This document shows, piece after piece, positions 40,701 through 52,120 of a stretch of DNA of 64,000 nt. Made by a program: the position numbers and the translations under genes. Source of the stretch: Malurus cyaneus samueli (Eukaryota > Chordata > Aves > Passeriformes > Maluridae); the NCBI GenBank assembly GCA_009741485.1, contig CM019218.1, positions 51,196,806-51,260,805 on the forward strand, written 5' to 3'. Below the pieces are notes generated by a model that saw only the letters and a list, made by a program, of their open reading frames with translations, was not told the DNA's origin and searched no databases. The stretch's first letter is position 1. Each line of letters begins with the position of its first letter.

Positions 40701-43700
40701 GGGAAGTGTCAGAGCTGGTGCTTCCTTATCTGGCAGCGAAAGTGCACTTGAAATGTCTATTCCTGCTCTTTTGGCTTTGTCCTTGGAATCACCAGCTGAC
40801 CTGGAGTCAGGAGTTTGAATCCAAGCTCTTCTGGATGATGAGTGAGGATGGAGTACAAGTCAAGTACTGTGCTAGGAAGAGGTACAGTGGCAAACTGAGG
40901 TGGCTGGGGATGGCCCCACAGGGACTGGCTGCTGTCCCAAGGACTCTGAGCATGAATGAAGTTTACATTCCCTATTTAGGCATGGCTTTCTGGTGGTGTT
41001 CTACATGGACTGGATGCCTGGGAGAAAGGAATTCTGCCTTCCTCTTGGAGAAGGCCAAACACTTGGGATGTCACTGTAAAGTAAACTCTGGTCTGTCACA
41101 GCACAGTCTGAGGAAAGGCCAGGCAGGGACCATCCCACTTAGGACTGAGAACTGTGGCTCATGCAGCTTCATTTGTTTCCAGTATGAGTTTGGTCAGTTG
41201 ACGGATGAGAATTTTCAAGATAAACCAACTAGAAAACCCAGGAAATCTTGTGCTTGTTTTTGTTTTGGAAGTTTAATTTTGAATTCTGTAGGTAGATTCC
41301 TTTTGGTAATTAGTGCAAATCTTTCCATATCCTACTGGCAAATCACTGTTTCCCCAGTAAAGCCTGGGATTTCAGTGTCTCCACAGTGTAGCTCCCAAAT
41401 GTCTGACACTGTTACAGCTGGCCTGGAACCTAATTGGACTGGTATGTTGGAAAGTTTCTGGAGCAAGTCCGCTTTGGCTCTGAGCTTTGTGCCAGTGAAA
41501 TGATGAAGTACAACAGGATGACTCTAATGAACCAGCTTTGTTTAGAGAGCCGGACAACAGTATTAGTTTTGTTTTTAGTTTCCATCTCTGCTCATAGATG
41601 TATTGCAAGTAGATTTAATAAGCGCAGTCTATTCTTTGGGACAGTCTGTGGCCAGTTGAGAGTGTTAGAGTTTGTATTGCTGGGAGGTGGCAGATCAGAT
41701 CCTGGGCTTCTACAGAGCAGAATTACATTGGAATAAAATGTGTTTCAAGAAAAGCTGTCACAAAGGATGTTTATGGCAAATCCCTCCTGGGAAGAGAGTT
41801 GAACCATTTTTCTCATTCACAAAAGTCCTTCTGTGCAGCCCTTTCCTAAGGGATTTTAAGTTTAATAGGTTTCATATAGGCTTTTATTTTGTTTATACCT
41901 CATTGAACAGTCTCCTCTAACCCAAAAGAAGCCAATTTCTGGCTCCAGAGCTGAACTCCTTAGTGCCTGCTGCAAATAGTGACAAACCGGGGGCTGAGAA
42001 TCTGTGCTCAGACAATGGCACATAAACACTGCAGTGGGAGTTCCTGGATGTGTACGTGCTGTTAAGTGACAGAGCTGCAGGGACAGGCAAGGCCAAAGGC
42101 ACCAGGACGATTTGACTGAGGTACTTCCACAAATGGTGAAGATGCTGAGCAGCATCTTGCATTTCTGTTGTGATGGAGGTGAATCCCAAGCTGTGAGGAG
42201 TCTGCACTGAGCTCACATTGTGGGTGAGTGATTCTGTGTCCAGTACAAACGAGTTGCTTTAGTGTGCAGAGGCAGCTTTTCCTACAATGCATCAGAGCAG
42301 GGAGAGGCAATGGCTGAACTAACACAGAGAGTGTGGGAATGCTTTGGTGTCACTGCTTATGGAATTTCCATGGCTGTCTGAACAGGGAAAAGCGAACTTG
42401 CCTTGGGTGGGTCATGTCTGGGGCTGTGTGAGACACAATCTCTGCCTTTCACCTGGGCCCTGCAGGGGAGCACTGGGGGTGTCCCATCAGCTGTGCTCTG
42501 TTCTGCTCTCCACAGGTACTGCTGGTGAGCAGTAGTCGCCATCCGGACCGATGGATTGTGCCCGGGGGAGGCATGGAGCCCGAGGAGGAGCCCGGCGTGG
42601 CCGCTGTGCGTGAGGTCTGTGAAGAGGTGAGTGCCTTCACCCTGCTCTCTTAGCCTGGCTTCTGTGGGTTGGTTTGCTTTCATCACTCTTCCTTCTTCTC
42701 TTCGAGGTGAAGAGGGAGGTAGGGTCACTGGTGACATCCCCGTGTGGGAGGAGAACAGAGTCCTAAATAAAGAGAACATGGGAATGTAATTAAACCTCTC
42801 AGCTGGAACCTGTCCTTGCCTGATACCTTTAACTGAAAATAAAGTTCATCTCCTGTCACTTCAGTGCATATGATGGTATTCTCTGCTTTGTTTTCTCTGT
42901 GTGAAGAAGAGTTTCATAAGAGAACTTCAAAATTCAGCTGTGCCTTTGTGGAACTGTCTAGTACTCTGGTAGAAGGTAGAAATAAACCCTTATGAGCCAT
43001 TAAAGGCACTCCAAACACAGGGACCTCAGTATGTTTTGGTCTAGAACAGACTGAGGTTTATGTGAATAAGTGAAATTGGCTATAAGTTACCAGCAACAGT
43101 TCCTAGTGTGCATGGGTTGGTTGGTTTGTTTTTTCTTTTTCACTTGAAGCTGTTTCAGGAAGGAGATAAACAGCAGATCAAACAGATTGATGGGCTGTAG
43201 GGAGAAGGCAAGTTTCTCTCTTAAAGCTGGAAGAACAGTGTTTTTCTTCATAAGAAATGTAAAGGCAGAAAATGGCAGTTGACTGCAGTGTATGTAAAAC
43301 ATGTCTTTAGAATTTGCATGTGAATATTAACAAATTGGGGAGATGCTTAGGTTCAGAAATGATTGCATGATTATAGATAGAATGACCAAGTAGGTTCACA
43401 GTTACATAAGGCAGGATTAAAAATGCTTTTGAGAGGGTTATAAATCTTTGTACTCTGTGCAGAACAGAAATCAAGAGCTAATTGATGGGACTTGGGAGGA
43501 AGCTTCTCTAGCTACTTTATTGAATTGTCTGGTATATGCAGGTTTCTTTCTTGGACTTATTTGGAAGTACCTGCTGCTGTCTAACAAAACTCTGAATATT
43601 TGCACTGTTGGACTAATCTAATGTGGCAGATCTTGAATTGTGTGTTTCTCTTTGGATGTTTTTATAATCTAGCAGTTTATCAAAAAGAGATTATATAGTC

Positions 43701-46700
43701 AAAGTTTATTTTATTAAGTGTCTTTTGGTCCCTCTAATACTAAGAATTTGCTGCTTGCAAATTTTATGTCCAGCTTATAACTCAGCTCCCGCTTTTCCAG
43801 TAACTCGGCAACCTTTCAACCACTTCACAAGCCAAAGTGAGTGTAACCAGAACAATAGAAATATTTTTAGCTGCAGACTCCTGCTTTTCAGCCCAAGCAT
43901 TATTAATAATGAAGTGATTTGATACAGAAGTCCAGGGTTCATTCAGAAGGTGCAGAGCTTTGCCTCTCAAACCTTAAAATAAATGTGCAGGGACGCTCCC
44001 TGCCCGGGCAGCAGCACCCTGGGAGAGCCGCGCTCTTTCCATGACAGCGCTGGCTGGAAGGGAGCCTTGGCAGGGCTCCTGCAGCGCAGGAACTGGTTTG
44101 GGCTGGCTGAGATAATCCCGCTGCTCGGCTGGTGTTCCCTGCTCACGTGGAGCAGTGCCCACTGCCAGTGTAACTCAAGCCGTGGCAGCCTGGCAGCGCT
44201 GAGTTCTGCCCAGTGAGGCACCCCAGCCTGGCTGCTCCCAGCAGGGAACAGTGGCAGCTCGGAGTGCTGGGAGCACCCCCAGCTCACCTGGGCACCCCCA
44301 ATTCACCCGGGCACCCCCAGCTCACCTGGGCACCCCCAGCTCACTTGGGTGCTGCCAACTCACCTGGGTACCCCAGCTCACCTGGGCACCCCCAATCACC
44401 TGGGCACTGCCGACTCACCTGGGCACCCCCAGCTCACCTGGGCAGCCCCAACTTACCTGGGCACCCCCAGCTCACCTGGGCACCCCCAGCTCACCTGGGC
44501 AGCCTGTGTGGTGCAGTGGGAGGACTGTCACATGAAAGGCTCCCTGAAGGCTCTGTTCTGTACCAAATGATGTGAGCACTCTGCCAGTGGGGCTGGTGGA
44601 GCTTTGGGTGCAAGACCTTCCCCAGCCAGGCTGTGTTCATGTACTGCTGAGGATCTGCACACTGAATTACCCCCCACACCCCTGGCCTCGAGCTCTGGGA
44701 GTCATTTGCTGCGTGCAAGGGGGATGTTGTTGGAGCACAGCAGGAAAGTTGGGAAGGACCAGAGCACCCATCTGCCAGTTCATGGTTTGGCAGGAGGGGT
44801 TTCAGGAGGCTGCTGGGAGCTCTTGCTCTCATTTCCATGTGAGTCCAGGTGTTTTCAGGCTGGTTGGAGCTGAGGCTGGTTTCTGAGTAGGTTTGATACC
44901 TTTGCTTCTCTCCTGGAACAGCCGTGTCTGTCACCCCTGGGGTTAGCTGAGCAGTTCTGATTTGCTACTCAAGTTGGGAGAAGGAAAATCCAGTTTCCCT
45001 CATGTCAGTGAGCAATGCTGCTCAAAGCTGTGGAAGAAATGTGTGGAGTTTCTTTCCTTGACTTTGGTCTGCCTTTCCAATTTTTAATAAGAGCTGGTTG
45101 GAAGATCTGTAAGGACTCGTGACCCTTCCCGTTGCTTGTGGCTTTTGAGGATGACAATAGACTCTCTCTTCTCAATTCATTCTCTTTTGCATGATGTTCA
45201 TTTTCTTTTCAAAATATGCTTCCCTAAATGAACATTTTAACTTCTGTATTCACTTTTTAAATTTTACTGTGTATGTGTTTGGGTTTATCCATGTTATTGC
45301 TGGAATGACTGCCATCTAAAGTTACCTAACTTTTCCTTCTTTCTGTTGCTAAAATGAAATGTTGATTCTGAGTGAAGGCTGTGATCCCTCTGTCCCAGTT
45401 TGAGTTCAAGTCCTTGTCCTAGTTTGAGGTAGTCCTTATCTGTATTAGTCTGTAGCAGCACAAGTATTAAAGCAGACAGGTACCAACACTTGTCATGCTC
45501 ACTGTTGTCTGCATGAAATTAGAAGTGACTGGAGTTGTTGGGCATTGTTTGTGGCAGAGTGGCAGCAGACAACACGGCAGCTCTGGGTCACAGCAGCCTC
45601 TTCAGAACAAACCCTCTTATTCCTGGCAGGTTGTTGAGAAGTGCTGCAGTCAGTCTTAGAGAGCTGGGAACTCCACATATGTTCTAAGGTTCACCTTCTG
45701 GAAGGCGTGTGCCCTTTTCAAACGGGTGTTGGTGCTCATGGAGAGTGTTTTTTTGCTTAGGAATGAGGGGGTTTTATCAGTGTGAGCAACTGGTGAACAT
45801 CACAGGTTAGAAATAGATGTCTTAAACTTATTATAGAGTGACTTTGGATGAAACCTCCACAATCATCTGTGAAACTTCACGTCATTTCATTTTTCACTTA
45901 GAGCATTCTTCACATCCTGACCTTTAAATACTTAGTAAATGTCAAATTTTATAACATTGCAAGAGTGTTAGTTGTGCTTTCTTCATGGGAGTCAAAAGCC
46001 AGATAAGCTGTGCTTGATCTGTGATCAAACAGGCAATTGGTGCCAATATCAAAAATAGTCCCTCATGACAGTACTTTGATCTGGTTGCTGGAACTTTTTT
46101 TCCCCCTCTTCTAAACACGCTTTATAGATAATCTTTCCTGTTTCATGTGTTTTGTCAGTGATTTAGAGCACAGATACTGATATCTTTCAGTGCTAAAATA
46201 GGAAGACTTTTTAAAAATACTGCAGGGCCCACAGATGAATGATGAGATTATGGCCTTGAACTCCTCCTAGTTGGTCATATCCAGTGCAAGTGGTGACTCA
46301 AAGTCGCTGTCCCTTGCCCTGTGTACTCAGACTTCACAAAAATGAATGCAGTGTGTGAAAGTTCTTCATTCTAACATGCTATTTCATTTCTGTTTCACAA
46401 GTGTAGAAGCAAATAAAGGTGTCATGCAGTGCAGAATTAGATGAATGAGTCTGAGCCTCTCTGAGATAGAAGAGTTTGCCCAGCTGGCCTGGAATCAGCA
46501 TCCTTCAAATGTGTCTGCAGCCCTCCTGGGTGGGATTTGCACCTTTAGTAGTGCAGGTCTTAGAGCAAAGATTCGGGTGTTCCACCACAGTCCTCTTGCC
46601 CAGCGGTAATCTGTAGTAGATGCAGGCTTTGAGCCTAATAGACCAAAGTAAAATAGCTGAAATTCCAACCCACATTTTCCTTAGCTCAGATGGAAGGAAA

Positions 46701-49700
46701 TAAAAGCTGTCCCGAGGAACAGATGGTGTTGCTGCAGGCTGCTTTTTGCATCTGACCCCAACTTATTTTCAGCTTTGAAACCTGAACCTGCTGTTCTTGG
46801 ATGTCTTCAGTAATTTTTCTTTATTAAAACAAGTCGTACCGTGAGCAGCAGAGCTAGTAAAGCTTCATTTCCTCCGGATTTTTGTTCCTTGTCCTGAGCT
46901 CCCAGCCCACCCCTCCGGGTGCGATGTGGGTTTGAAGTGTGTGCTGCTCAGGCAGCTGGCTCTGGCAGTGTCTGTGGCTGATGTGCTCTTGCCAGAGCTG
47001 CTTTTTCCTTCTCCCCTGGACACTGGACACTGATTTGGATCAGCAGAGCAGGGAAAAGCTCATTTTGCCAGCTCTGTGTGTCCTCTGTTGTACCTGAGCG
47101 TGCCTCTCCCAGGGAATCCTGTGGTGTGATTGCCCTGCTTTGTTCCACACCTGCAGGCAGAACAGTTGGTGCTGGTGCTCTCCTGCCCCTGTTGATGGGT
47201 TCAGTAGCATCCTCCAAGAGTTCTCCTTGGATCCTCCGAGGATTCTCCATGTACTCTGAGGATTGCAGCACAGGTTCCCTGTGCAGCATTTCCAGTGCTT
47301 AGAGGGGCACAAAATCAATTGTGCTGTCTCTGTCACACTCACTGTCCTGGCCCAGGAGGGCAGAGCATTCTCAATGTATTTATTATCGAGGAGAAAATTC
47401 CTGAGTCATCTGCTGCAAATGAAGATTTACACCCTGCTGCAGTGCTGGGTTGAGTCAGTGACTGTGTCCCAAGAAAATGCTCTTGGCCCATATGAAAGGA
47501 GGAGATGGGGAGCTTGCCCGGAGAGGAGCCTGGCAGTTCTGTTGCTTTTGTTAGTGATAACAGCTATAGGTTATTTTCTCAGGTGTCTTGGGCAACTTTC
47601 ATGTCAGAAGTTTGTGTGAGACTGTGAATTCTATTTCCACACTTGTTTGTTCCGTTGTGCTAAAACTGACACTCCTCTTGGTGTGGGAATTTAGTGCTCT
47701 ATCAAAACAGGTACATGATAATCCTCGGTGTTGGGTGTCCTGTATGGTGTCTTTAAAATCCACTGTAGCAGGAAAATGGCTGAGGGGAGCATTGCCCCCC
47801 AGGAGCAGTGGCTGATGTGCTTTGCAGGCTTTGATAAGAACTTGCCCTATAAAATCAGCCCAAGGTTTGTTTGAACCAAACCATTCTTTTATGTCGCCAT
47901 TTACAATTGCACACGAGAAGTTTGTGCATGAAGTGAAACTTAGAGCTTTCTCAAGCTGTCTGATGATAATTCAACATGATTTCTGGAGCACATGTTTGTC
48001 TTGGCATTGTTTTTTGTGCCTTTTTGGGCAAATAAGACCAGGCAGGACAGAGCAGGAGGATCCTGGTTTGCAGACAGCGTTATTTCCGTCGTCTCTCTCT
48101 ACCAGCACAGAAGGAAGGGCTCCTCACCTGCTTCTGCTACTTCCAGCACAGTTTTGGAGCTGGGATAAACTGCCTGGGAGGCTGGCTGAACAGAATTCAT
48201 CCTTCGTTTCCAGGTTGGCCAGTTGCCTGGAGATAAATTTATTTCTAGTCAGACTTGAGTGTTCACTAAACCATCACAACAACATTCCTGGCTTTTGATT
48301 CAGTGCCTACAGGTAAGGAGAGCAGAAATCCAACAGCCTTTTCCAAGAAACAGTTAAGAATTGGCTGAAACCAGTTATTTTCCAGAAACATTTGATTATG
48401 TTTCACCTTTTAATGCATTCATGTCCGTATGTTGTGAAGGTGGAAGCCTCCAGTTCCTCCCTGTGTTACTGCTGCCTATTGAACATGGCTCAGCTAAAAA
48501 TACATCGCAGTGCTGAAGGAGTTCCTTGAGGGAAATGCATTTGAAGCATTTACATTGCAGCTGCCTTCAGAGAAGGTTGGGCTCAGGTCAGCAGGGTTGG
48601 CAGAGGAGGTGGAATCGCTCACCCGCAAAGGTCAGGTCAGCTGTGCCCGGTCCATCCTGCGCACGCGGGCACCGACCTTCATGGAATTGCTGCTCCTTCA
48701 TGGAATTGCTGCCTGCTCCAGAAATAGCCCCAGGGGTCACAGTCAGTGGGGCACCTCTGGGCTGAGCAGGATGTCAGAAGTACTGATGAGACAATAAAGC
48801 TTGTGTCCAAAAATGAAACAAAAGATTCAGTGATTCGCTTCCTAGACATGGAGCTCGGTGAGAGCGTTACCAAAAGGATTTAGAGATTTCTGTGGCTGCT
48901 TCTGCTCCTGGGGCAGTTCCACATCTGCTCCTGTTGGGAACAGGAATGAGGTGTGCTCTGGCTGGATTGTTTGGTACCTGTGTATGTTCATTCCATAGGC
49001 TGGAACTTAACCAGGAAAATTATCTCATTAATGAAAGTTCTTGCTTTCTGACTTCACGAGACTGTACAGCAGCTGATCAGTAGGACAGAGAATTTGTCTT
49101 AGCATTAACATGACCCAAACATCTTTTTTTTTTTTTTTTTTTTTTTTTATTTCAAAAGAAAGCCTGACATAATCAATCTTCTGTATTCTCATCTGCAAGA
49201 GGCATTTTTTCCCTGGGCTGTTTGGGATGTGTTCCAGCTGCTGGAGACGGAGCCGACTCTACCTCCCAGTTGTGGCTGGGTCGTGTGCCAGGCTGTGTGG
49301 GTTGGTTCAGACCTGTTAAGTCATGGAGCGAGATCTCATCTTGTCTGTAGTACTTGAGTTCCAACCATTTACAGTCATAAAAAGGAGGGAATATAAAGCA
49401 GGGCAGATGAGTGGGCTGGAATTTTGCACGGACAGCTGAGGAGGGAGGGGAGTGAGCCAGCAGGGAGGTACCAAAAGAGACACCAAATGTGATGGAGTGC
49501 TACATCCTCAGTAGTATTCAAATAGACAAAACTGTTACTTAGATCTCTTCATTTGTTCTCTTCTTGATTCAAGAGCTTTATTTCAGTGTGCATCTGCCCT
49601 TTGTGATAGATACAAAACCCTCTTGTTTCCACTGCTGGAGCCACATCACAGCATTTTGTGTTTATATTGGCTTGTTCCCAGTGTGTGCAGGACACCCCTG

Positions 49701-51881
49701 AAATACCTGGGAGCTGTCGCATTGCTCTGAGGGTGTAACACATATATGTCTTCCACATACTTTATTTTCTTTAACTCTGATTTTGAAGGGGCAAAACTGC
49801 AAAACCCCAAAGCCAATGTTCCCTGTTCTGAGGCTGTAATGACCTGCAGGAGAGATTCCGGTCACGAGGAGCATATTGGTATGCAAGGAGTAACTCCTCA
49901 AATATTTCTTCTTCCTCCAGAATGAATTCAAAATTGTTTGAATGTAGGAAAACAAGAAAAAAAAAATCCTGGGAATGCTTGGGTGGTGATCGCTCAGGAT
50001 ACATTTGTGTCGTTTGTCTTGTGACTGTGTTGGTTTAAGATTAGCAGAATTTTAGAGCATTTGCTTCCTGTCCTAAAGGAACTGGTCCTGCACAACAAGT
50101 AGGAAACACTACTGAGCTGTTGTTAATGCATATTTCTTTTCTCTTTGAACTTCCCTAGGCTGGAGTGAAAGGGACGTTAGGAAGATTAGTGGGAATTTTC
50201 GAGGTAAGTTTCAGACATGGGCGCTGGGAAATTTTGTTGCAAAAAAATCGTCTTGGAATAACAGTGGCCCTGGAGGGTTGTGGAGTGAGTGGGTGCTGGT
50301 TTGGTGCAAACTTCAAAGTCCTGGTAAATAAAAACACACCTGCTCAGCAATTCTGCTCTTTGCAATGGGCACTTCAGTGAAATCAGTGGTGATAAGGGTG
50401 TGACTGGATATTCTCGGTGCTGCCAAAGGCCACCCTCAGTGGGGAGTGGGGTCCCCCCTTTCCTCTGTAGCATTCACAGCCACACCTGGCACAGTCAGCA
50501 GGTACTGGACACGCCTCTTCTCACTGTTGTACTGTCACCCTTTCAGAGCTGTGTGAAATAGGTAAAAATCTTCCTAGCTGAGGAGCTAATTTATAAGCCC
50601 ATCAGTCCACAAACCACTGCTCCACAGATCAGAAACTACACTTTTGGGCTCCAGTCTCTATTAACACTACCAGATCTCTCTGATTTAAAACAGAACAGAT
50701 TTTAGTAGCTAAGAATGAGCTGTGATGTGGGAGGAGCCGCACCCAGAGTGGGTAATTCACATTTTCCAGTGGCCCGGTGCCCTCCTGCCTGTAGAGGTTT
50801 GTTTTTGCTCTGGGAGGTTGGCTGTTACTCTGTCCCCTTTGCCTTCCAGAACCGGGACAGGAAGCACAGGACCTATGTTTACGTACTCATCGTCACCGAA
50901 GTGTTGGAGGACTGGGAGGACTCTGTCAATATTGGTAAGCTTGGTGCTTGCTGTCTTAACTGATGGAGACAAGCCACAGGTCAGCTCAGCATCCATGTGG
51001 GATCTGGGATCTGTGTGAATGGTCAGGAAGAGTCACAGTGTTGTGTTCATGTCCTTTGGTTGCATGGGGAAAAAGTTGTGGTCAAATTGATGTTTTTGTC
51101 ATCTCTGTGGCCCAGGAGAGGCCAAGTAAGTGTCCAACTGCCTCTGCAGGAATTTTGAGTTTAATTATTGCACTGGAAAGTACCAAGCAAAAAGTATGAA
51201 TATCCTGTCTGAGACTTGAAGAAATACGTTTGGGCAGTGCACGTTAATCATTCCCTGTTATCTCTGTGATCTTTGTGTTTAAATTGATTCCCAAATGGAA
51301 ATGAACCTGTGGTTGCCACTAAGTTTGTGATGACACTGTAGCAAATGGAAAATGACTTTCCTCAGGCTCTTTATGGAAAGAGTAAGAACTGAGAGTTGTC
51401 CACAGGAAACTGAAATTCACTTGCAAACTGATGGAAATTGGGTGGTGCTTGGTGTGTGTTGTGGCTTGTCTTAAAATGAGCATCTGGCTTGAACAGAAAT
51501 TGCAGAAATAGCAAAGTAAATGTGGGGGTTTTTAATTAGGAAATGCAAGACATGGGGGTGTAGTGCCCTAAACAAGCACCTGGGGATGGGGAGCTGTCAA
51601 TGTGGGGTTGGAGGGGAGGCCTTTGAGATCAGAGAACACTGTTCTGTTGCGCCTACTCATTTCTGTCTTTGCCCTCAGGAAGGAAAAGGGAATGGTTTAA
51701 GATAGAAGATGCCATAAAAGTTCTGCAGTATCATAAACCAGTGCAGGCCTCATATTTTGAGACCTTGAGGCAAGGCTGTCTGGCCAACAACGGCACCAGG
51801 GTAAGTGTGCAGTGTCCCTCGGCAGGTCGGTTTCCTTGGAGAGTGCCTTTGCTTTTAACTTCCATGCTTCCGGTATTATGA
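31652..51881 (+). CDS. NUDT3: NUDT3 (diphosphoinositol polyphosphate phosphohydrolase 1)
   Basis: A Nudix hydrolase that removes the beta-phosphate from inositol pyrophosphates (InsP7, InsP8) and cleaves diadenosine polyphosphates; an mRNA-decapping role has also been reported. Exons: 31652-31750, 42516-42626, 50159-50203, 50850-50934 and 51679 onward, all with GT-AG sites and matching phases. The Nudix box spans exons 2-3: GGGMEPEEEPGVAAVREVCE then E and AGV, with the catalytic REVCEE core intact. Residues 1-152 follow the mammalian protein closely through LANNGT. After that the frame as given runs to a stop at 51879-51881 with an unfamiliar tail (total 180 residues versus 172 in human). A GTAAGT at 51801 suggests the true end may lie elsewhere. 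The gene lies on the same strand about 2 kb downstream of RPS10 once the duplication is removed. Confidence 0.95.
31751..42515 (+). other. NUDT3: NUDT3 intron 1
   Basis: A 10.8 kb intron. The left 8.8 kb duplicates 21019-29734, and from 40553 it is single copy. It holds a CR1 tail at 40018-40105. No exon or RNA gene was recognised. It ends at the CTGCTCTCCACAG acceptor. Confidence 0.85.
40018..40105 (+). mobile_element. CR1 3' tail fragment (copy 2)
   Basis: GGCACCTTCCAACCCAAACC then ATTCTGAGATTTGGATGATG is the better-preserved version of the tail at 29237-29325 and matches the avian CR1 3' end. It is the same insertion seen twice because of the contig overlap. Confidence 0.72.
42516..42626 (+). 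CDS. NUDT3: NUDT3 exon 2 (Nudix box, first part)
   Basis: Thirty-seven codons starting VLLVSSSRHPDRWIVPGGGM and ending REVCEE, phase 0 at both ends. It contains the conserved glycine and glutamates of the Nudix motif that bind the catalytic magnesium ions. Confidence 0.96.
44276..44510. repeat. CTCACCTGGGCACCCCCAG minisatellite
   Basis: About twelve tandem copies of a 19-base unit with small variants (TTCACCCGGG, CTCACTTGGG, CTTACCTGGG). On the minus strand each unit presents CCCAGGTGAG, a consensus 5' splice site. It lies inside NUDT3 intron 2. Confidence 0.93.
49124..49149. repeat. Poly-T run
   Basis: An uninterrupted run of about 25 T residues in NUDT3 intron 2, possibly the tail of an unrecognised retroposed element on the minus strand. 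The bordering sequence gives no family match that I can name. Confidence 0.6.
50159..50203 (+). CDS. NUDT3: NUDT3 exon 3 (Nudix box, second part)
   Basis: Fifteen codons, AGVKGTLGRLVGIFE, between a CTTCCCTAG acceptor and a GTAAGT donor. The AGV completes the Nudix motif begun in exon 2. Confidence 0.96.
50850..50934 (+). CDS. NUDT3: NUDT3 exon 4
   Basis: Encodes NRDRKHRTYVYVLIVTEVLE and DWEDSVNI, ending in phase 1 at GTAAGC. The mammalian protein begins NQERKHRTYVYVL here, so the substitutions are conservative. Confidence 0.96.
51679..51800 (+). CDS. NUDT3: NUDT3 exon 5 (conserved part)
   Basis: After a TTTGCCCTCAG acceptor it completes Gly and encodes RKREWFKIEDAIKVLQYHKP and onward to LANNGTR. 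The next bases are GTAAGT at 51801, a perfect donor consensus. In mammals the last exon continues here for about twenty more residues without an intron. Confidence 0.93.
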
Positions 51882-51925
51882 CTCACGCCTACTCCGAGAG
51901 TTCCGTGCCGCACTCAGATGACTGA
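51875..51925 (+). other. NUDT3: Possible true NUDT3 C-terminal tail
   Basis: In a different frame from the exon 5 read-through, 51878-51925 encodes MTHAYSESSVPHSDD and a stop. The DNA around the stop (CTCAGATGACTGACGACGTCC) resembles the end of the mammalian NUDT3 coding region and its 3'UTR, where the tail contains TTYS and ends at AGA TGA. About 74 bases separate it from the GTAAGT at 51801, with a pyrimidine-rich stretch but CGG in place of an AG acceptor. It could be a micro-intron with a base error, or a local assembly error. Confidence 0.45.
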
Positions 51926-52082
51926 CGACGTCCCTGCGAGAGCAATTCCCAAAAGCAGACTGAGACCTGGATTTCCCTCCCCTCCCGTTTTCCTGCCCTC
52001 CTCCCTCACGCAGCATGCGGCAGAAAGTTGCCGCCTGGGGCAGAGCAAGTGTTCAGAGTGCTGCGATTTAGTGCAAGGTGGG

Positions 52083-52120
<38 letters not shown>

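Larger units (their letters stand above)
42627..50158 (+). other. NUDT3: NUDT3 intron 2
   Basis: A 7.5 kb intron between the two halves of the Nudix box. It holds a 19-base minisatellite at 44276-44510 and a T-run at 49124-49149. Open frames occur but none is recognisable. Confidence 0.85.
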
